From assembly GCF_011421635.1 (NCBI RefSeq), contig NZ_WTLI01000006.1, forward strand, positions 129,328 to 193,327: 64,000 bases of DNA. The letters are read 5' to 3'. The translations under genes and the position numbers were made by a program. How positions within the stretch are numbered: the first letter of the stretch is position 1; the number at the start of each line of letters is the position of its first letter. The stretch comes from Paenibacillus turpanensis. Lineage in GTDB: Bacteria > Bacillota > Bacilli > Paenibacillales > YIM-B00363. Below, piece after piece: positions 42,226 through 53,602 of this stretch. Under the pieces are notes generated by a model. It did no database searches. It was not told the DNA's origin and saw only the letters and a program-made list of their open reading frames with translations.

Positions 42226-43290
42226 CTATAGCTTTGAAGCGTAAGGCAGCTTCACTCTCTCAAACCGTCCAAATATAAAAGGCAGCAAGTACACCAGCAC
42301 CACCGTCATAACAAAATATACGGCGGTCAGCACGATTTTATTAGCCGTTAGCATTTGCAGCAGCGGTACCTTGCGGAACAGCATGCTGACTGCAAAAAAC
42401 GCGAACGGATGGTATAAATATACCGTAAGGCTATAATTCGAATATTGATCAATCACCTGCTTGATCCCTGGAATCCGATATAGTCCCTTATAAATCGGCG
42501 TGCCGAAGATCAGAAGTCCGAACATTCCGAAACAGAAAAACAAAAAGATCAGCTTCGGCGGAAATTTATTGTACTGCATATCATACGGGTATATCCCCGT
42601 TTGGAACAGAAAGTACATAGCTGCGAAGGAAAGGAGCGCCAAAGCGAGAATGACCCATTTCGCATACGCTTTTTCCACGATAATCCGGTAGTAGAAGCCG
42701 ATATAAACCCAAAACAGGTAAAAGGCTAAAAACTTAACGTACTCATAAACTCCGATCAAGGTGTAGTGAAAATCGCTCCAATAGACGACTCCTGCAAGAA
42801 AAACCGCCGGCAGCACTCTCACAAACCCTTTCGCCCTCTGAAAAATACTGTACGCCAATGGCGTAAAAAGCACCACGATCAAATAAACCGGAACAAACCA
42901 AATGTGCCAAGCGATATAAGCGACATTCGACGGATGCCCTCCAAACGGGTCCAGCCAGTGGCGGATGACCTCAAGCTGCGTGTACCCTTCCAAGAAGGTA
43001 CCCTGCCTTTCCGCCATCACGAAAATCAGCAGCAAACATACGATGCTGTACACGAAATAAGGAATGAGAATCCGTCCGTACCTCGTGTAATAGAAAGAAA
43101 GCAGCGATTTCGGCCTGCTGTAGGTTTGGCTCGCCCCCGTAATAAAAAAGATAATCGCCATCTCGAACAATAAAAATGACTTTAGCGTCGTCTCGAACGG
43201 GTTGTACCAAAACAGCACATGAATAACGCCGACAATGTAAAGCATGATGAGTCCGCGGTATATGTCCAATCCGCGGTCGCGTTCCGCCAT
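42226..43290 (-). CDS. acyltransferase family 3 (OafA-like) membrane protein
   Basis: A 354-residue integral membrane acyltransferase with about ten helices. The N-terminus reads RDRGLDIYRGLIMLYIVGVIHVLFW, close to the AT-3 family pattern in which an Arg and a His in the first helices take part in acyl transfer. The family O-acetylates peptidoglycan, exopolysaccharides or antibiotics; the acceptor here is unknown. ATG 43290 has GGAGAAAGGGG upstream; the upstream extension from 43419 is not protein-like. It stands alone with its own terminator. Confidence 0.75.
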   Translation of the reverse strand: MAERDRGLDIYRGLIMLYIVGVIHVLFWYNPFETTLKSFLLFEMAIIFFITGASQTYSRPKSLLSFYYTRYGRILIPYFVYSIVCLLLIFVMAERQGTFLEGYTQLEVIRHWLDPFGGHPSNVAYIAWHIWFVPVYLIVVLFTPLAYSIFQRAKGFVRVLPAVFLAGVVYWSDFHYTLIGVYEYVKFLAFYLFWVYIGFYYRIIVEKAYAKWVILALALLSFAAMYFLFQTGIYPYDMQYNKFPPKLIFLFFCFGMFGLLIFGTPIYKGLYRIPGIKQVIDQYSNYSLTVYLYHPFAFFAVSMLFRKVPLLQMLTANKIVLTAVYFVMTVVLVYLLPFIFGRFERVKLPYASKL

Positions 43291-43490
43291 CGAAAAACCC
43301 CTTTCTCCTTGTTTATAAAATATATCCGATCTCGCGTTCGGCCCGCCGAAAGTCAGCCCCCGCGTTACACCTCTATGCCCATGCAAAGGTTCTCCTTTGC
43401 CATTAAGAAAATATGCCATATAAAAGACAGCCTGTCAAAAAAAGAAGCCCCCCAATGTGGGAGGCTCCCAAAAACAAACGGCGAATCGTG

Positions 43491-45179
43491 TTATCCGGTT
43501 ATCCCATCCTGCGGCACCACTGCGTCATGCAGCTCCCGCTCCAGCTCAGCCATATAGGCCTCGGAAGTCGCCTCATCCCAGCCCAAAGCATCCTTCATGC
43601 ACTTGTGCACCTGATCTTTATACTGCCTCACTTGATCTATCTGAAAATACAACGCTCCCGTACGGCGAATCCAGAAATCAACCGGCTTCACCGTCATCTC
43701 CTCTTCTATAGAATAGAGAAGCATCGAATAAAGCTCCAGAGGCAAACCAACCTGCTCTGCTCTCATTGAACCCGCCGAATTCGCTGTTTTCAACACCTTG
43801 GAGCTGTTGGAGCCGTACATTTGCGCCAAACGCCGAACCGCGCTATTCTCCAAACCTGCTGTCCCGGCACCTTCTACCTGCTGCACATACTTGGAAAAGC
43901 CCGCTCCCCCGCCGACATCACCGCCCGAAATCGGCAGCGTTCGGGTTCGGCAGGGCAGATAAACCGTCCCCAGCTCCTGACGCAGCTGCTCCGAGACTTT
44001 ATCCACTACCAGCTCCGCCATCTTGCGATAGCCTGTGAGCTTTCCTCCGGCAATCGTAAGAAGCCCCGAAGCGGACTGCCAAATTTCATCCTTTCGGGAA
44101 ATTTCCGACGGGTCCTTGCCTTCCTCATAAATAAGCGGCCGGACGCCTGCCCAGCTCGATTCAATGTCCACTTCCGTGAGCCGCACACTTGGAAACATAT
44201 CGTTTACGGCCTTAATCAAATACTGCCGGTCCTGTGCCGACATCTTCGGATGAGCCGTATCCCCGTCGTAAAAGGTGTCTGTCGTCCCGACATAAGCCTT
44301 ACCGCCGCGCGGAATGGCGAACACCATCCTTTTATCCGGCGTATCAAAATAGATTGCCTGCTTCAGCGGAAAGCGGCTTTGGTCGATCACGATATGAACA
44401 CCTTTCGTTAGCCGGAGCTGCTTTCCCTGCTTGGAACGATCAAGCTCCCGAAGCGAATCAACCCAAGGGCCGGCGGCATTCACCACCTTCTTCGCAAACA
44501 CCTCCGCCTGACGCCCGGACAGTTGATCTACAATGCGGGCTCCCGCCACCCTGCCTTCGTGGTACAGCAGCTGCTCCACCTTCGCATAATTCATCGCCGT
44601 TGCGCCGAGCTCGACCGCCTTTTTCAGCACCTCAATCGTCAGCCTGGCGTCATCCGTGCGGTATTCTACGTAGTAGCCGCCGCCCTTGAGACCTTCCTGC
44701 TGAAGCAGCGGCTCCTTGCGCAGCGTCTCTTCGCGGCGGAGCATCGTTCGCCGTTCACTCCGCTTTACACCTGCTAAATAATCGTAAAGCAGCAAACCCG
44801 CCGCGGTCGAAAACGTCCCGAACGTACCGTTTTTATATATCGGCAGCAGCATCCACTCCGGCGTTGTGACATGCGGACCGTTTTCGTATACAATGGCTCG
44901 TTCTTTTCCGACCTCGGCAACCATCTTCACCTCGAGGTTTTTCAGGTAGCGAAGCCCGCCGTGTACGAGCTTGGTGGAACGGCTTGACGTCCCCGCAGCA
45001 AAATCCTGCATATCGACCAGCACAACCTTCATCCCCCGGCTGGCCGCGTCGAGCGCGATTCCGCTGCCGGTAATCCCCCCGCCGACGACAAGCAAATCAA
45101 CCTGGCTTCCGTCCAAGCTGTGGAATAGATCTGTTCTTTTTACACTGGAAAATGATTTCGTCTCCATAGTTTCACTCAT
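43491..45179 (-). CDS. glpD: aerobic glycerol-3-phosphate dehydrogenase
   Basis: A peripheral membrane flavoprotein that oxidises glycerol 3-phosphate to dihydroxyacetone phosphate and feeds electrons to quinone. It has 562 residues. The FAD motif is [19 protein letters not shown] near residue 30, followed by [20 protein letters not shown] 45179 has GGGAGGAAAGC upstream; the extension to 45257 lies in the leader. An attenuator with a sigma-A promoter precedes it, and glpP, encoding the antiterminator, is just upstream. Confidence 0.95.
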   Translation of the reverse strand: MSETMETKSFSSVKRTDLFHSLDGSQVDLLVVGGGITGSGIALDAASRGMKVVLVDMQDFAAGTSSRSTKLVHGGLRYLKNLEVKMVAEVGKERAIVYENGPHVTTPEWMLLPIYKNGTFGTFSTAAGLLLYDYLAGVKRSERRTMLRREETLRKEPLLQQEGLKGGGYYVEYRTDDARLTIEVLKKAVELGATAMNYAKVEQLLYHEGRVAGARIVDQLSGRQAEVFAKKVVNAAGPWVDSLRELDRSKQGKQLRLTKGVHIVIDQSRFPLKQAIYFDTPDKRMVFAIPRGGKAYVGTTDTFYDGDTAHPKMSAQDRQYLIKAVNDMFPSVRLTEVDIESSWAGVRPLIYEEGKDPSEISRKDEIWQSASGLLTIAGGKLTGYRKMAELVVDKVSEQLRQELGTVYLPCRTRTLPISGGDVGGGAGFSKYVQQVEGAGTAGLENSAVRRLAQMYGSNSSKVLKTANSAGSMRAEQVGLPLELYSMLLYSIEEEMTVKPVDFWIRRTGALYFQIDQVRQYKDQVHKCMKDALGWDEATSEAYMAELERELHDAVVPQDGITG

Positions 45180-45236
45180 TGATGCTTTCCTCCCATCGTC
45201 CGAACCCTGAATAAAATTTTTTCTTTTTTTGGGAAC

Positions 45237-45287
45237 AAAAAAACACACCAAACACATCCCTAGTGAACTAAGGATCGTAATGGTGTG
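45237..45287 (-). terminator. glpD leader attenuator (GlpP-controlled terminator)
   Basis: On the minus strand CACACCA / TGGTGTG closes a hairpin with an inner GATCC / GGGAT-like helix, followed by seven T. It lies about 60 bases before the glpD start and after the promoter at 45328. In B. subtilis GlpP plus glycerol 3-phosphate prevents termination at the matching place. Confidence 0.8.
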
Positions 45288-45327
45288 GTCTCTTCGTCTC
45301 CGTCACATGAGTATTTACTTACCTTTT

Positions 45328-45356
45328 ACCCTACTATGAATGCGGTGCATTGTCAA
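45328..45356 (-). promoter_or_regulatory. sigma-A promoter of glpD
   Basis: On the minus strand TTGACA, 17 bp, TAGGGT. The -35 is perfect and the -10 weak. It lies in the glpP-glpD interval. Confidence 0.6.
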
Positions 45357-45425
45357 CGGCGGACCGGTACTCTAACTGCGATAATCGGATACCGGCCAGG
45401 GAAAGCGCAGACTGCGCCATAACGG

Positions 45426-47497
<2,072 letters not shown>

Positions 47498-47726
47498 CTA
47501 TTCGTATGAATGAACCATGAGACTTTAGAAAAGCTTACTCAATTTACAGAAAAAAGGGAAGCGGTCCCCAGGTCGTCTCGATTTCTTTTATAATAGCTTA
47601 TATTTGAGACTCATTCTTTAAATGAAATTTTTATTTACAAATTCCAAATATATCCTTAATACAGCGATAACATTTTCCGCCTAAGCTTGTCCCAAGAAAA
47701 CATTTTTTCCTATGGGAGTGAGAGTT

Positions 47727-49400
47727 TTGGAAAAGAGAATGGATCGCCGCACCTTTTTGTCTTACCTTGGAACTGGAGCCGCCGCATTAGCCGCAGCATC
47801 CTCCGGTCTTGGCGTGCTTGAGGGCAAAGCCTCCGCAATGTCGCCTTCCGCCGACCACATGTTTGGCTTTAAAACCAATAAAGTAAGCGGATACTTCCAA
47901 CCGATCTCGCCCTCGAAAGAAGACAAGCTCGTACTTCCGGAAGGCTACCGCTATGACGTCGTTGCAGCCTTTGATGATGTAATTAACCAAGCCGGTGAAA
48001 AGTTCGGTCAAGGAGCAGACTACAATGCTTTCTTCCCGATTGACGGCTCGAGTACCCGCGGCCTGCTTGTAACCAACCATGAATATACAAATATTTTTGC
48101 CTTGGGGCCGATTGCTGACAGCGGCAAGACCAAGGAGCAGAAAGACAAGGATCTATATTATCAAGGCATGTCGGTGACCGAGGTGTTCCAGGATCAGGAC
48201 GGCGTTTGGAAGCTCGACACGACTTCTAAATATGCGCGACGCATCACCGGCTTCTCAACCTTTGAAATTACCGGTCCGGCTAGAGGAATTCCTGCTCTTC
48301 AAAACGCAACGACGGCGCAAGGGACCTTTGCGAATTGCTCCGGCGGCGTTACATTCTGGAACACGGTGCTGTCCTGTGAGGAAAACTTCAGCGACACCGC
48401 AGAGGAGAACAATCTTCCTCTGACGCATTATGGCTGGGTCATCGAAGTGGATCCTTTCGACGGCAGCTACCTCAAGAAGCACACCGCTCTGGGACGCTTC
48501 AATCACGAAAATACCGCAATGGGTTTGACCGCTGATAAGCGCGTCGTCGTATATATGGGTGACGACAAGAAGGACGCTTGCGTGTATAAATTTGTTTCCA
48601 AGGGCAAGTACGATCCGGCTAAAGGCCGCGGCAACTCCGCCCTGCTCGAGGAAGGTACGCTTTATGTTGCCAACTTTAAAAAGGGCGAATGGGTTCCAGT
48701 AACCTTTGAAGCGCTCTCCAAAGCGCTCGCAAACGAAAAGTTTAAAGCGCCAAGCGGTGTAAAAAGCACTCGTGACGAGCTGCTGGCCAAGTTCAAGAGT
48801 CAAGGCGATGTTGTGACCAACTGCCACGAGGCTGCGCTCATCTTAGGCGGAACACCGACAGACCGTCCGGAGGATATCGAAATTTCTCCTTTTGACAACA
48901 CCGTGTTTATCTGCCACACGAACAATGATGCGCATGGCAATATTCATGGCCATATTACTCGGATTTTTGAAAATGACAACGACCTCGGCTCGTCCGGCTT
49001 TGACTTTGAAATTTTTGCGGCAGGCGGCCGCCAATCCGGGTTCTCCTCGCCGGACAACCTGGCCTTCGACTCCAACGGTAATCTGTGGGTCGTAACCGAT
49101 ATTTCCACGTCGAGCCATAACAAGGGTGTATACAAATCATTCATGAACAACGGCCTGTTCGTCATTCCGACCACAGGACCGAGCATGGGTGAAGCCCAAC
49201 AGTTTGCATCCGGACCAAAAGACGCAGAATTAACCGGCCCGTTCTTCACGCCGGATGAGCGCACCTTGTTCCTGTCCGTCCAGCACCCTGGCGAAATGAC
49301 TGAGGATCTGAACAACCCGACAAGCACATGGCCGCATCGTCCGGGCGACAAAAAGGCCCGCTGCGGCGTCGTCGCGATTAGCGGCTTCAAATTCGGTTAA
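47727..49400 (+). CDS. PhoX-family (DUF839) alkaline phosphatase-like protein, Tat-exported
   Basis: A secreted protein of about 557 residues. The N-terminus MEKRMDRRTFLSYLGTGAAA has the twin-arginine motif DRRTF and a hydrophobic stretch, so it folds in the cytoplasm and leaves by the Tat system. The body matches the PhoX family: LLVTNHEYTN, FANCSGGVTFWNTVLSCEENF, and LGRFNHENTAMGLT. PhoX enzymes are calcium/iron phosphatases expressed under phosphate limitation. TTG 47727 is chosen with GGGAGTGAG upstream. tatA follows 69 bases later. I could not identify convincing Pho boxes. Confidence 0.85.
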   Translation: MEKRMDRRTFLSYLGTGAAALAAASSGLGVLEGKASAMSPSADHMFGFKTNKVSGYFQPISPSKEDKLVLPEGYRYDVVAAFDDVINQAGEKFGQGADYNAFFPIDGSSTRGLLVTNHEYTNIFALGPIADSGKTKEQKDKDLYYQGMSVTEVFQDQDGVWKLDTTSKYARRITGFSTFEITGPARGIPALQNATTAQGTFANCSGGVTFWNTVLSCEENFSDTAEENNLPLTHYGWVIEVDPFDGSYLKKHTALGRFNHENTAMGLTADKRVVVYMGDDKKDACVYKFVSKGKYDPAKGRGNSALLEEGTLYVANFKKGEWVPVTFEALSKALANEKFKAPSGVKSTRDELLAKFKSQGDVVTNCHEAALILGGTPTDRPEDIEISPFDNTVFICHTNNDAHGNIHGHITRIFENDNDLGSSGFDFEIFAAGGRQSGFSSPDNLAFDSNGNLWVVTDISTSSHNKGVYKSFMNNGLFVIPTTGPSMGEAQQFASGPKDAELTGPFFTPDERTLFLSVQHPGEMTEDLNNPTSTWPHRPGDKKARCGVVAISGFKFG

Positions 49401-49469
49401 ATTCACAGCACGATGCGGCCCTGCTTTCCTCGGAGGCGGGGCCGCGTTTAAAAAAGGAGTAGACATAGT

Positions 49470-49673
49470 ATGCCATTCGGTAATATCGGAATCCCGGGTC
49501 TTCTCTTAATCTTGGTCATTGCCCTCATTATTTTTGGTCCGTCGAAGCTTCCCGAGCTGGGCCGGGCATTCGGCCGCACCCTCAGCGAATTTAAATCCGC
49601 AACCCGCGGACTGATCGATGGAGATAAAAACGAGAGCAAGCCCGAAGGCCAGCTCTCTACGGAAAAGAAATAA
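49470..49673 (+). CDS. tatA: twin-arginine translocase subunit TatA
   Basis: A 67-residue pore-forming Tat component. One N-terminal membrane helix ([16 protein letters not shown]) is followed by the conserved [19 protein letters not shown] amphipathic helix and a charged tail. AAAAGGAG lies upstream. It follows a Tat substrate (PhoX-like), like phoD-tatAd-tatCd in B. subtilis, but no tatC is present. A GC-rich hairpin GCGGCCC / GGGCCGC (49415-49445) sits between the two genes. Confidence 0.92.
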   Translation: MPFGNIGIPGLLLILVIALIIFGPSKLPELGRAFGRTLSEFKSATRGLIDGDKNESKPEGQLSTEKK

Positions 49674-49705
49674 AGTTACTTCAAGAATAAATCGAGTATT
49701 GCTTC

Positions 49706-49735
49706 AACCACGCATTTCTTGTTGCGTGGTTTTTT
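49706..49735 (+). terminator. terminator after tatA
   Basis: Stem AACCACGCA / TGCGTGGTT with an 8-base loop, followed by TTTT. Confidence 0.9.
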
Positions 49736-49803
49736 CCTATTCTGCTGCTGCCTTCTAAAGCTATAGTTCAAGCAGGCATCAAAATTTTTATGCTCGATGT
49801 TAA

Positions 49804-49817
49804 CGAAACCGTTTTCG
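49804..49817. promoter_or_regulatory. isolated LacI-type operator-like site
   Basis: CGAAACCGTTTTCG, nearly palindromic. Its first 13 bases are the same as the operator at 54878-54890, which lies near the LacI-regulated phosphorylase promoter. It lies between the 3' ends of tatA and the phosphorylase operon, where no promoter is visible. The rest of 49736-49904 holds no gene I can support. Confidence 0.4.
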
Positions 49818-49904
49818 GTTGGTATGTTCATTCGAAAGCTAATGTGTGCGAAGAAACAAGATAGGCTCGGGACCAAGCTATTACTTGCAGCACAAAATCC
49901 TCCC

Positions 49905-50843
49905 TTATGTACGCTGGCTCTGGCTTTGCTGAAAAAATCCAAAGCGCCGGGTCCATGCCGCACGTTGTCCCGGCTCCAGCTGTAAATCGATAAACAGCTC
50001 GGGTGAAACCACATGAGCCGCCCCCCACAAGGCAATCGTTGAGACAGGGGAATGACACTGCTCCCACACGCCGATTTGTTCAGGCAAATAGAGCAGCTCC
50101 CAGCGTACAGGCTCCTGGCCTTGTCCCTGTCCCGCTTCCTGTTCCGGCTGCTGCAACCGTTTGAATTGACAATAAAACGGTTGTTCAGGGGAGCTTTTCC
50201 ACCGAATCTCCTCCGGGCCAACCTCAAGAACACGTGGGCTGTACGCTTCCTCCATCTGCTTCAGTTCCATAGGAACATTAAACTTCAAGCGGTAATCCGG
50301 TCCGATAGGCTGGTGGTTGATGCTTAAGAAGTTGTGGACATACTCCGATGTCGCGATCGCTTTGCTCCCTACGTTCTCCAGCTCGTAATCCACGATAATC
50401 TGGGACTGCTCCAGGGAAATCCGCTTGCTCATTCGAACGGCGTATCCCCGGCATTCCATAGGATGGACCACGTATTGAACGTAGTCCTCGCCCTGATCAC
50501 AGTCCATCTCAAACGGTCGTATTTCGTAAGCTCTGCTGAAATCGTAAGGACTCTCATCCGGCTTCGTTAATAATCCGACGCCGATTTTGGGGAATAATTC
50601 GCCGATTTGCGCCTCCTCGTACCCAATCGCCGCAAAAAGGCCGAATTCGTTGCACAGACCGGCTCCCCCGGACCAAATCCGGTCCGGGTCGGTCTTTTCA
50701 AAGGTACAAAAGGTGTGAAAGCCGTCAGCGTGTTTTAGCCGAACTTGGGTAATGAACCCCGTTTTATCGAAACGTGCACCTTGGTAGCTGGTAATGTCCG
50801 CGATGTCCAAACCAAGAAACGCGTTCTCCAAGGTTCGGATCAC
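49905..50843 (-). CDS. aldose-epimerase-fold protein of the phosphorylase operon
   Basis: A 312-residue cytoplasmic protein with a beta-sandwich pattern typical of galactose-mutarotase-like folds (YEIRPFEMDCDQGEDYVQYVVHP, IIVDYELENVGSKAIATSEYVHNFLSI). The catalytic histidine region is around YVHNFLSINHQPIG. It is close enough to the epimerase family to suggest sugar anomer conversion, but its function is not established. The GTG start at 50843 overlaps the upstream phosphorylase stop (GTGA), with GAGGTG upstream. It is the last gene of the operon. Confidence 0.6.
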   Translation of the reverse strand: MIRTLENAFLGLDIADITSYQGARFDKTGFITQVRLKHADGFHTFCTFEKTDPDRIWSGGAGLCNEFGLFAAIGYEEAQIGELFPKIGVGLLTKPDESPYDFSRAYEIRPFEMDCDQGEDYVQYVVHPMECRGYAVRMSKRISLEQSQIIVDYELENVGSKAIATSEYVHNFLSINHQPIGPDYRLKFNVPMELKQMEEAYSPRVLEVGPEEIRWKSSPEQPFYCQFKRLQQPEQEAGQGQGQEPVRWELLYLPEQIGVWEQCHSPVSTIALWGAAHVVSPELFIDLQLEPGQRAAWTRRFGFFQQSQSQRT

Positions 50844-53575
50844 GACAATATCACCTCAATGTGGTGTACTTCATCCCCGGCCAAAGCAAGCAGCTTCTCC
50901 CGGGAAATACTGCGTTTCGACTGACCCGCTTCCCCGGTGATTTCCTCGCCATTTAAAAATACCGATCCGATCCGGTATTCCCCGTACTCCTTAGCCGCTG
51001 GATTTCGGTACGTAATCTTCAGCAGCTTGCCTGCAAACAGCGTCGTGACTGCGGACTGCTGCTTTTCGTCAAACTGGCTCCTTACGAGCTTCGGTTCAAG
51101 CAGCAAATCTCCCAAAGAGCCCTTAACGCCGTACACCTCTGTCAGCTGGGTCAGCAGCAGCCAGCTAGCCGAGCCGGTAAGGTATGGGTACATGCCCCTG
51201 CCTTTTTCATTGATATACTCCGGTATGCCCGGGTACATTCTGCTTCGTTCAAAGTCGGTGCTGAGCTCATAAATCGAGGACAGCACCTCATGTCCTTCCT
51301 TAACGAAGCCCTGCTTATACAAGGCATTTGCATACATGACCGTCATGTGGCTGAACATTGCACCGTTCTCTTTATGCCCGAAAGCAAACCCGAACGCGCG
51401 GCCGAGATTTTGTTGGATTCCGCCGAAGTTCGAATTCAACCGGTAGCCGATACGCGGGTCCCTCAAGTAGCGGTTCACGGACGCTACGATCTTTTCGACC
51501 TGTTCCCGCGTTGCCACTCCGCCCATCACCGTAAACACTTGACCGGTTAAGGTCATTCGGACGCCGTTCGGATGATCCCCTTCCACGCGCTCCCCGCTGT
51601 TATTGTAATAGCCGTTGAACCATTCGTAGCCTTCGCCGCTGCGAATCCATTCGTGTTTCCGCAAATGCTCCGCGACCCAATCGGCCTTTCGCTGCAAATC
51701 GCGGCTCACGTCTTCAACCGGCAGCAATACCTTGCGTCCGCTTACCGATCGAATGCAAGCTTCGTAATATTTCTCCAGCAGCGCACGCTTATCACTTACT
51801 GAATCGTAATCGGAAGCCGTACGCAGTGTATCCAATAAAATCACGATTTCTTCCGCCAGCTCGATTTGGTTTACGCCGAGACTCTCCTGTACATTTCGCA
51901 GCAACTCCGCTAACTGCCTCATATTATTGCCATAAAATGCAGTGAAGGCAACACTCTCGCCGCGGTCGGGAGCTAGATCCAGACCGTCATTCCAGTCGGC
52001 CCCTTCAAGCTTCATATTGTTGTGTTCCCCGACATGGAAGAAGGGCACTAGGTTTTGCAGAAGCAAATGCTCGAGAATCGTCCCCTCGTAAATTCGTCCG
52101 TCTGCCGTCTTCAGCGCTTGGCCGTCCTCCGGTTTCCAGGTTAGGTCCTTCTCTTTGCAGCGCTTGGCATGTGAATCCTTAAAATACGTCTGCTTCTCAA
52201 GCAGAAGCTCCACATCTCCGCTTTGATGCAAGTACAGCATCGTCGTTAAGAACGGCCAAGCCCCATGGTCCATCCATACACGCGGGATGTTGTTCCGGTC
52301 GGCCACGAATTCGCCCGGCTTCGCCCCGATGATCGTGGCATTGCTGCCGTCAATGCGAACACCGGCAAAATTGTTAAGCAGCAGATGTCTCACCTCGGCA
52401 GGCTCCATAAAAAGCAAAGCAAGACAATCCTGCCACAGGTCTCGCCAGCCACGCCCTCCGCGTCCGTAATCATGATAAGGCAGGAACGAATTTCCGTATA
52501 AACGGCGGAATATCGGCTGAATGGTCACCCATTTCATCCATTGGTCATGCTGTCGATTCCCGGATTGAAATTGCAGGCTGCTCAGCTTATCGCTCCAAAT
52601 TCGTTTGTTTTCCTCCAGCAGCTCGTCAAAACGACCCGCGGCAAGATACTGCTCTGTAACTCTTTCTTCTTCCAGACGATCATCCGATATGATCATCGCG
52701 ATAGTATAAGCTGCCGACTCGCCCGGCTTTAGCGATACGGGCTCGAACCGCAGCGCCCCTACCGCCTCGTACCCTTCCAGCTCTACCCCCGCGGAAGTAA
52801 GCTCCCCTTCATTCGCAACAACCGCTTGCGGCCAGTCAAAGCTTCCGCCTTCACCGATATAATCCTCGGCAATCGGAATAAAGCCAATCGGCGGCCGGCC
52901 CTCCCCTGCAGCACCGAGCACGCTATAGGTCACGTGATTCACCCGGTGACCGCGCTCGTCAAACGATAATGCAGGCTGCACCTCCATACCATAGGTGCTC
53001 GTATATATGCGATGCAGCAGCGAGGTCACATGCCTGTGGTCGCGAAGCTCATCGGCGGAACGTCCGTATAACGGAATCGCCGCAGTAGGAGTAAGCGTCA
53101 GCATTTGCTTCCCCGTATTCGTTACCGTCACCTTCATAAGCTCAACTTTATCGCTTGTCATCGGCACAAAGCTTACGATCTCCGCCTGAATTCCGATGGA
53201 AGGGTTTACCCTCGTGATTTTATGCCATAGAAAACCGGCATCCAAGGTCACCTGCTCCGTATCGCCTTGGAAGCGCTCAGCCGTTTGCTTCGCAGAGTTC
53301 CCGCTGCAGGCCCATGCTCCCTTGCCCTCGATATGAAGCCAAAAATTGCGTGAGGATCGGGAATTGTGCAGATCTTCAATCGATACCGGCGGCATAAAAA
53401 ACGTATAATGACCCGATGTCGAGCTTCCGTGCAAAGTCGGGGTGATCGCCGACATCATCCCTGCTTCATTCGTTAGCGGAAAATACAAATAGCTTGTTTC
53501 GTGCGGCTGCTCCATCGTAAAATCAGCATTCTCTCCAACGAATGTCCAGCCTTGCTTTTTCTTTATCTGCTGCAT
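50840..53575 (-). CDS. GH94-like disaccharide/oligosaccharide phosphorylase
   Basis: A 911-residue cytoplasmic protein with an N-terminal beta domain and a C-terminal (alpha/alpha) barrel. The general acid expected for GH94 is Asp527 in GADWNDGLD. Further conserved pieces are DYGRGGRGWRDLWQD, VDGSNATIIGAKPGEF-like RIDGSNATIIGAKPGEF, and the late GSASWLLLTQLTEVYGV. GH94 enzymes phosphorolyse beta-glucosides such as cellobiose, sophorose or laminaribiose; the linkage is not predictable here. ATG 53575 is chosen with AAAGGA at 7-base spacing. It has the epimerase-like gene coupled behind it and a chimeric gene in front. Confidence 0.82.
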   Translation of the reverse strand: MQQIKKKQGWTFVGENADFTMEQPHETSYLYFPLTNEAGMMSAITPTLHGSSTSGHYTFFMPPVSIEDLHNSRSSRNFWLHIEGKGAWACSGNSAKQTAERFQGDTEQVTLDAGFLWHKITRVNPSIGIQAEIVSFVPMTSDKVELMKVTVTNTGKQMLTLTPTAAIPLYGRSADELRDHRHVTSLLHRIYTSTYGMEVQPALSFDERGHRVNHVTYSVLGAAGEGRPPIGFIPIAEDYIGEGGSFDWPQAVVANEGELTSAGVELEGYEAVGALRFEPVSLKPGESAAYTIAMIISDDRLEEERVTEQYLAAGRFDELLEENKRIWSDKLSSLQFQSGNRQHDQWMKWVTIQPIFRRLYGNSFLPYHDYGRGGRGWRDLWQDCLALLFMEPAEVRHLLLNNFAGVRIDGSNATIIGAKPGEFVADRNNIPRVWMDHGAWPFLTTMLYLHQSGDVELLLEKQTYFKDSHAKRCKEKDLTWKPEDGQALKTADGRIYEGTILEHLLLQNLVPFFHVGEHNNMKLEGADWNDGLDLAPDRGESVAFTAFYGNNMRQLAELLRNVQESLGVNQIELAEEIVILLDTLRTASDYDSVSDKRALLEKYYEACIRSVSGRKVLLPVEDVSRDLQRKADWVAEHLRKHEWIRSGEGYEWFNGYYNNSGERVEGDHPNGVRMTLTGQVFTVMGGVATREQVEKIVASVNRYLRDPRIGYRLNSNFGGIQQNLGRAFGFAFGHKENGAMFSHMTVMYANALYKQGFVKEGHEVLSSIYELSTDFERSRMYPGIPEYINEKGRGMYPYLTGSASWLLLTQLTEVYGVKGSLGDLLLEPKLVRSQFDEKQQSAVTTLFAGKLLKITYRNPAAKEYGEYRIGSVFLNGEEITGEAGQSKRSISREKLLALAGDEVHHIEVILS

Positions 53576-53602
53576 TTCGTTCATCCTTTCTTCCCGATCC
53601 GA

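Noticed and set aside
47545-47575. A second GlpP attenuator before glpK
   Set aside because: A GGGGA/TTCCC hairpin followed by six T is present, but the stem is only 5 bp and I found no convincing promoter. It is mentioned under glpK and not called.
47630-47712. PhoP boxes upstream of the PhoX-like gene
   Set aside because: TT(A/T)ACA-like pieces exist, but not as the properly spaced direct repeats expected for a Pho box.
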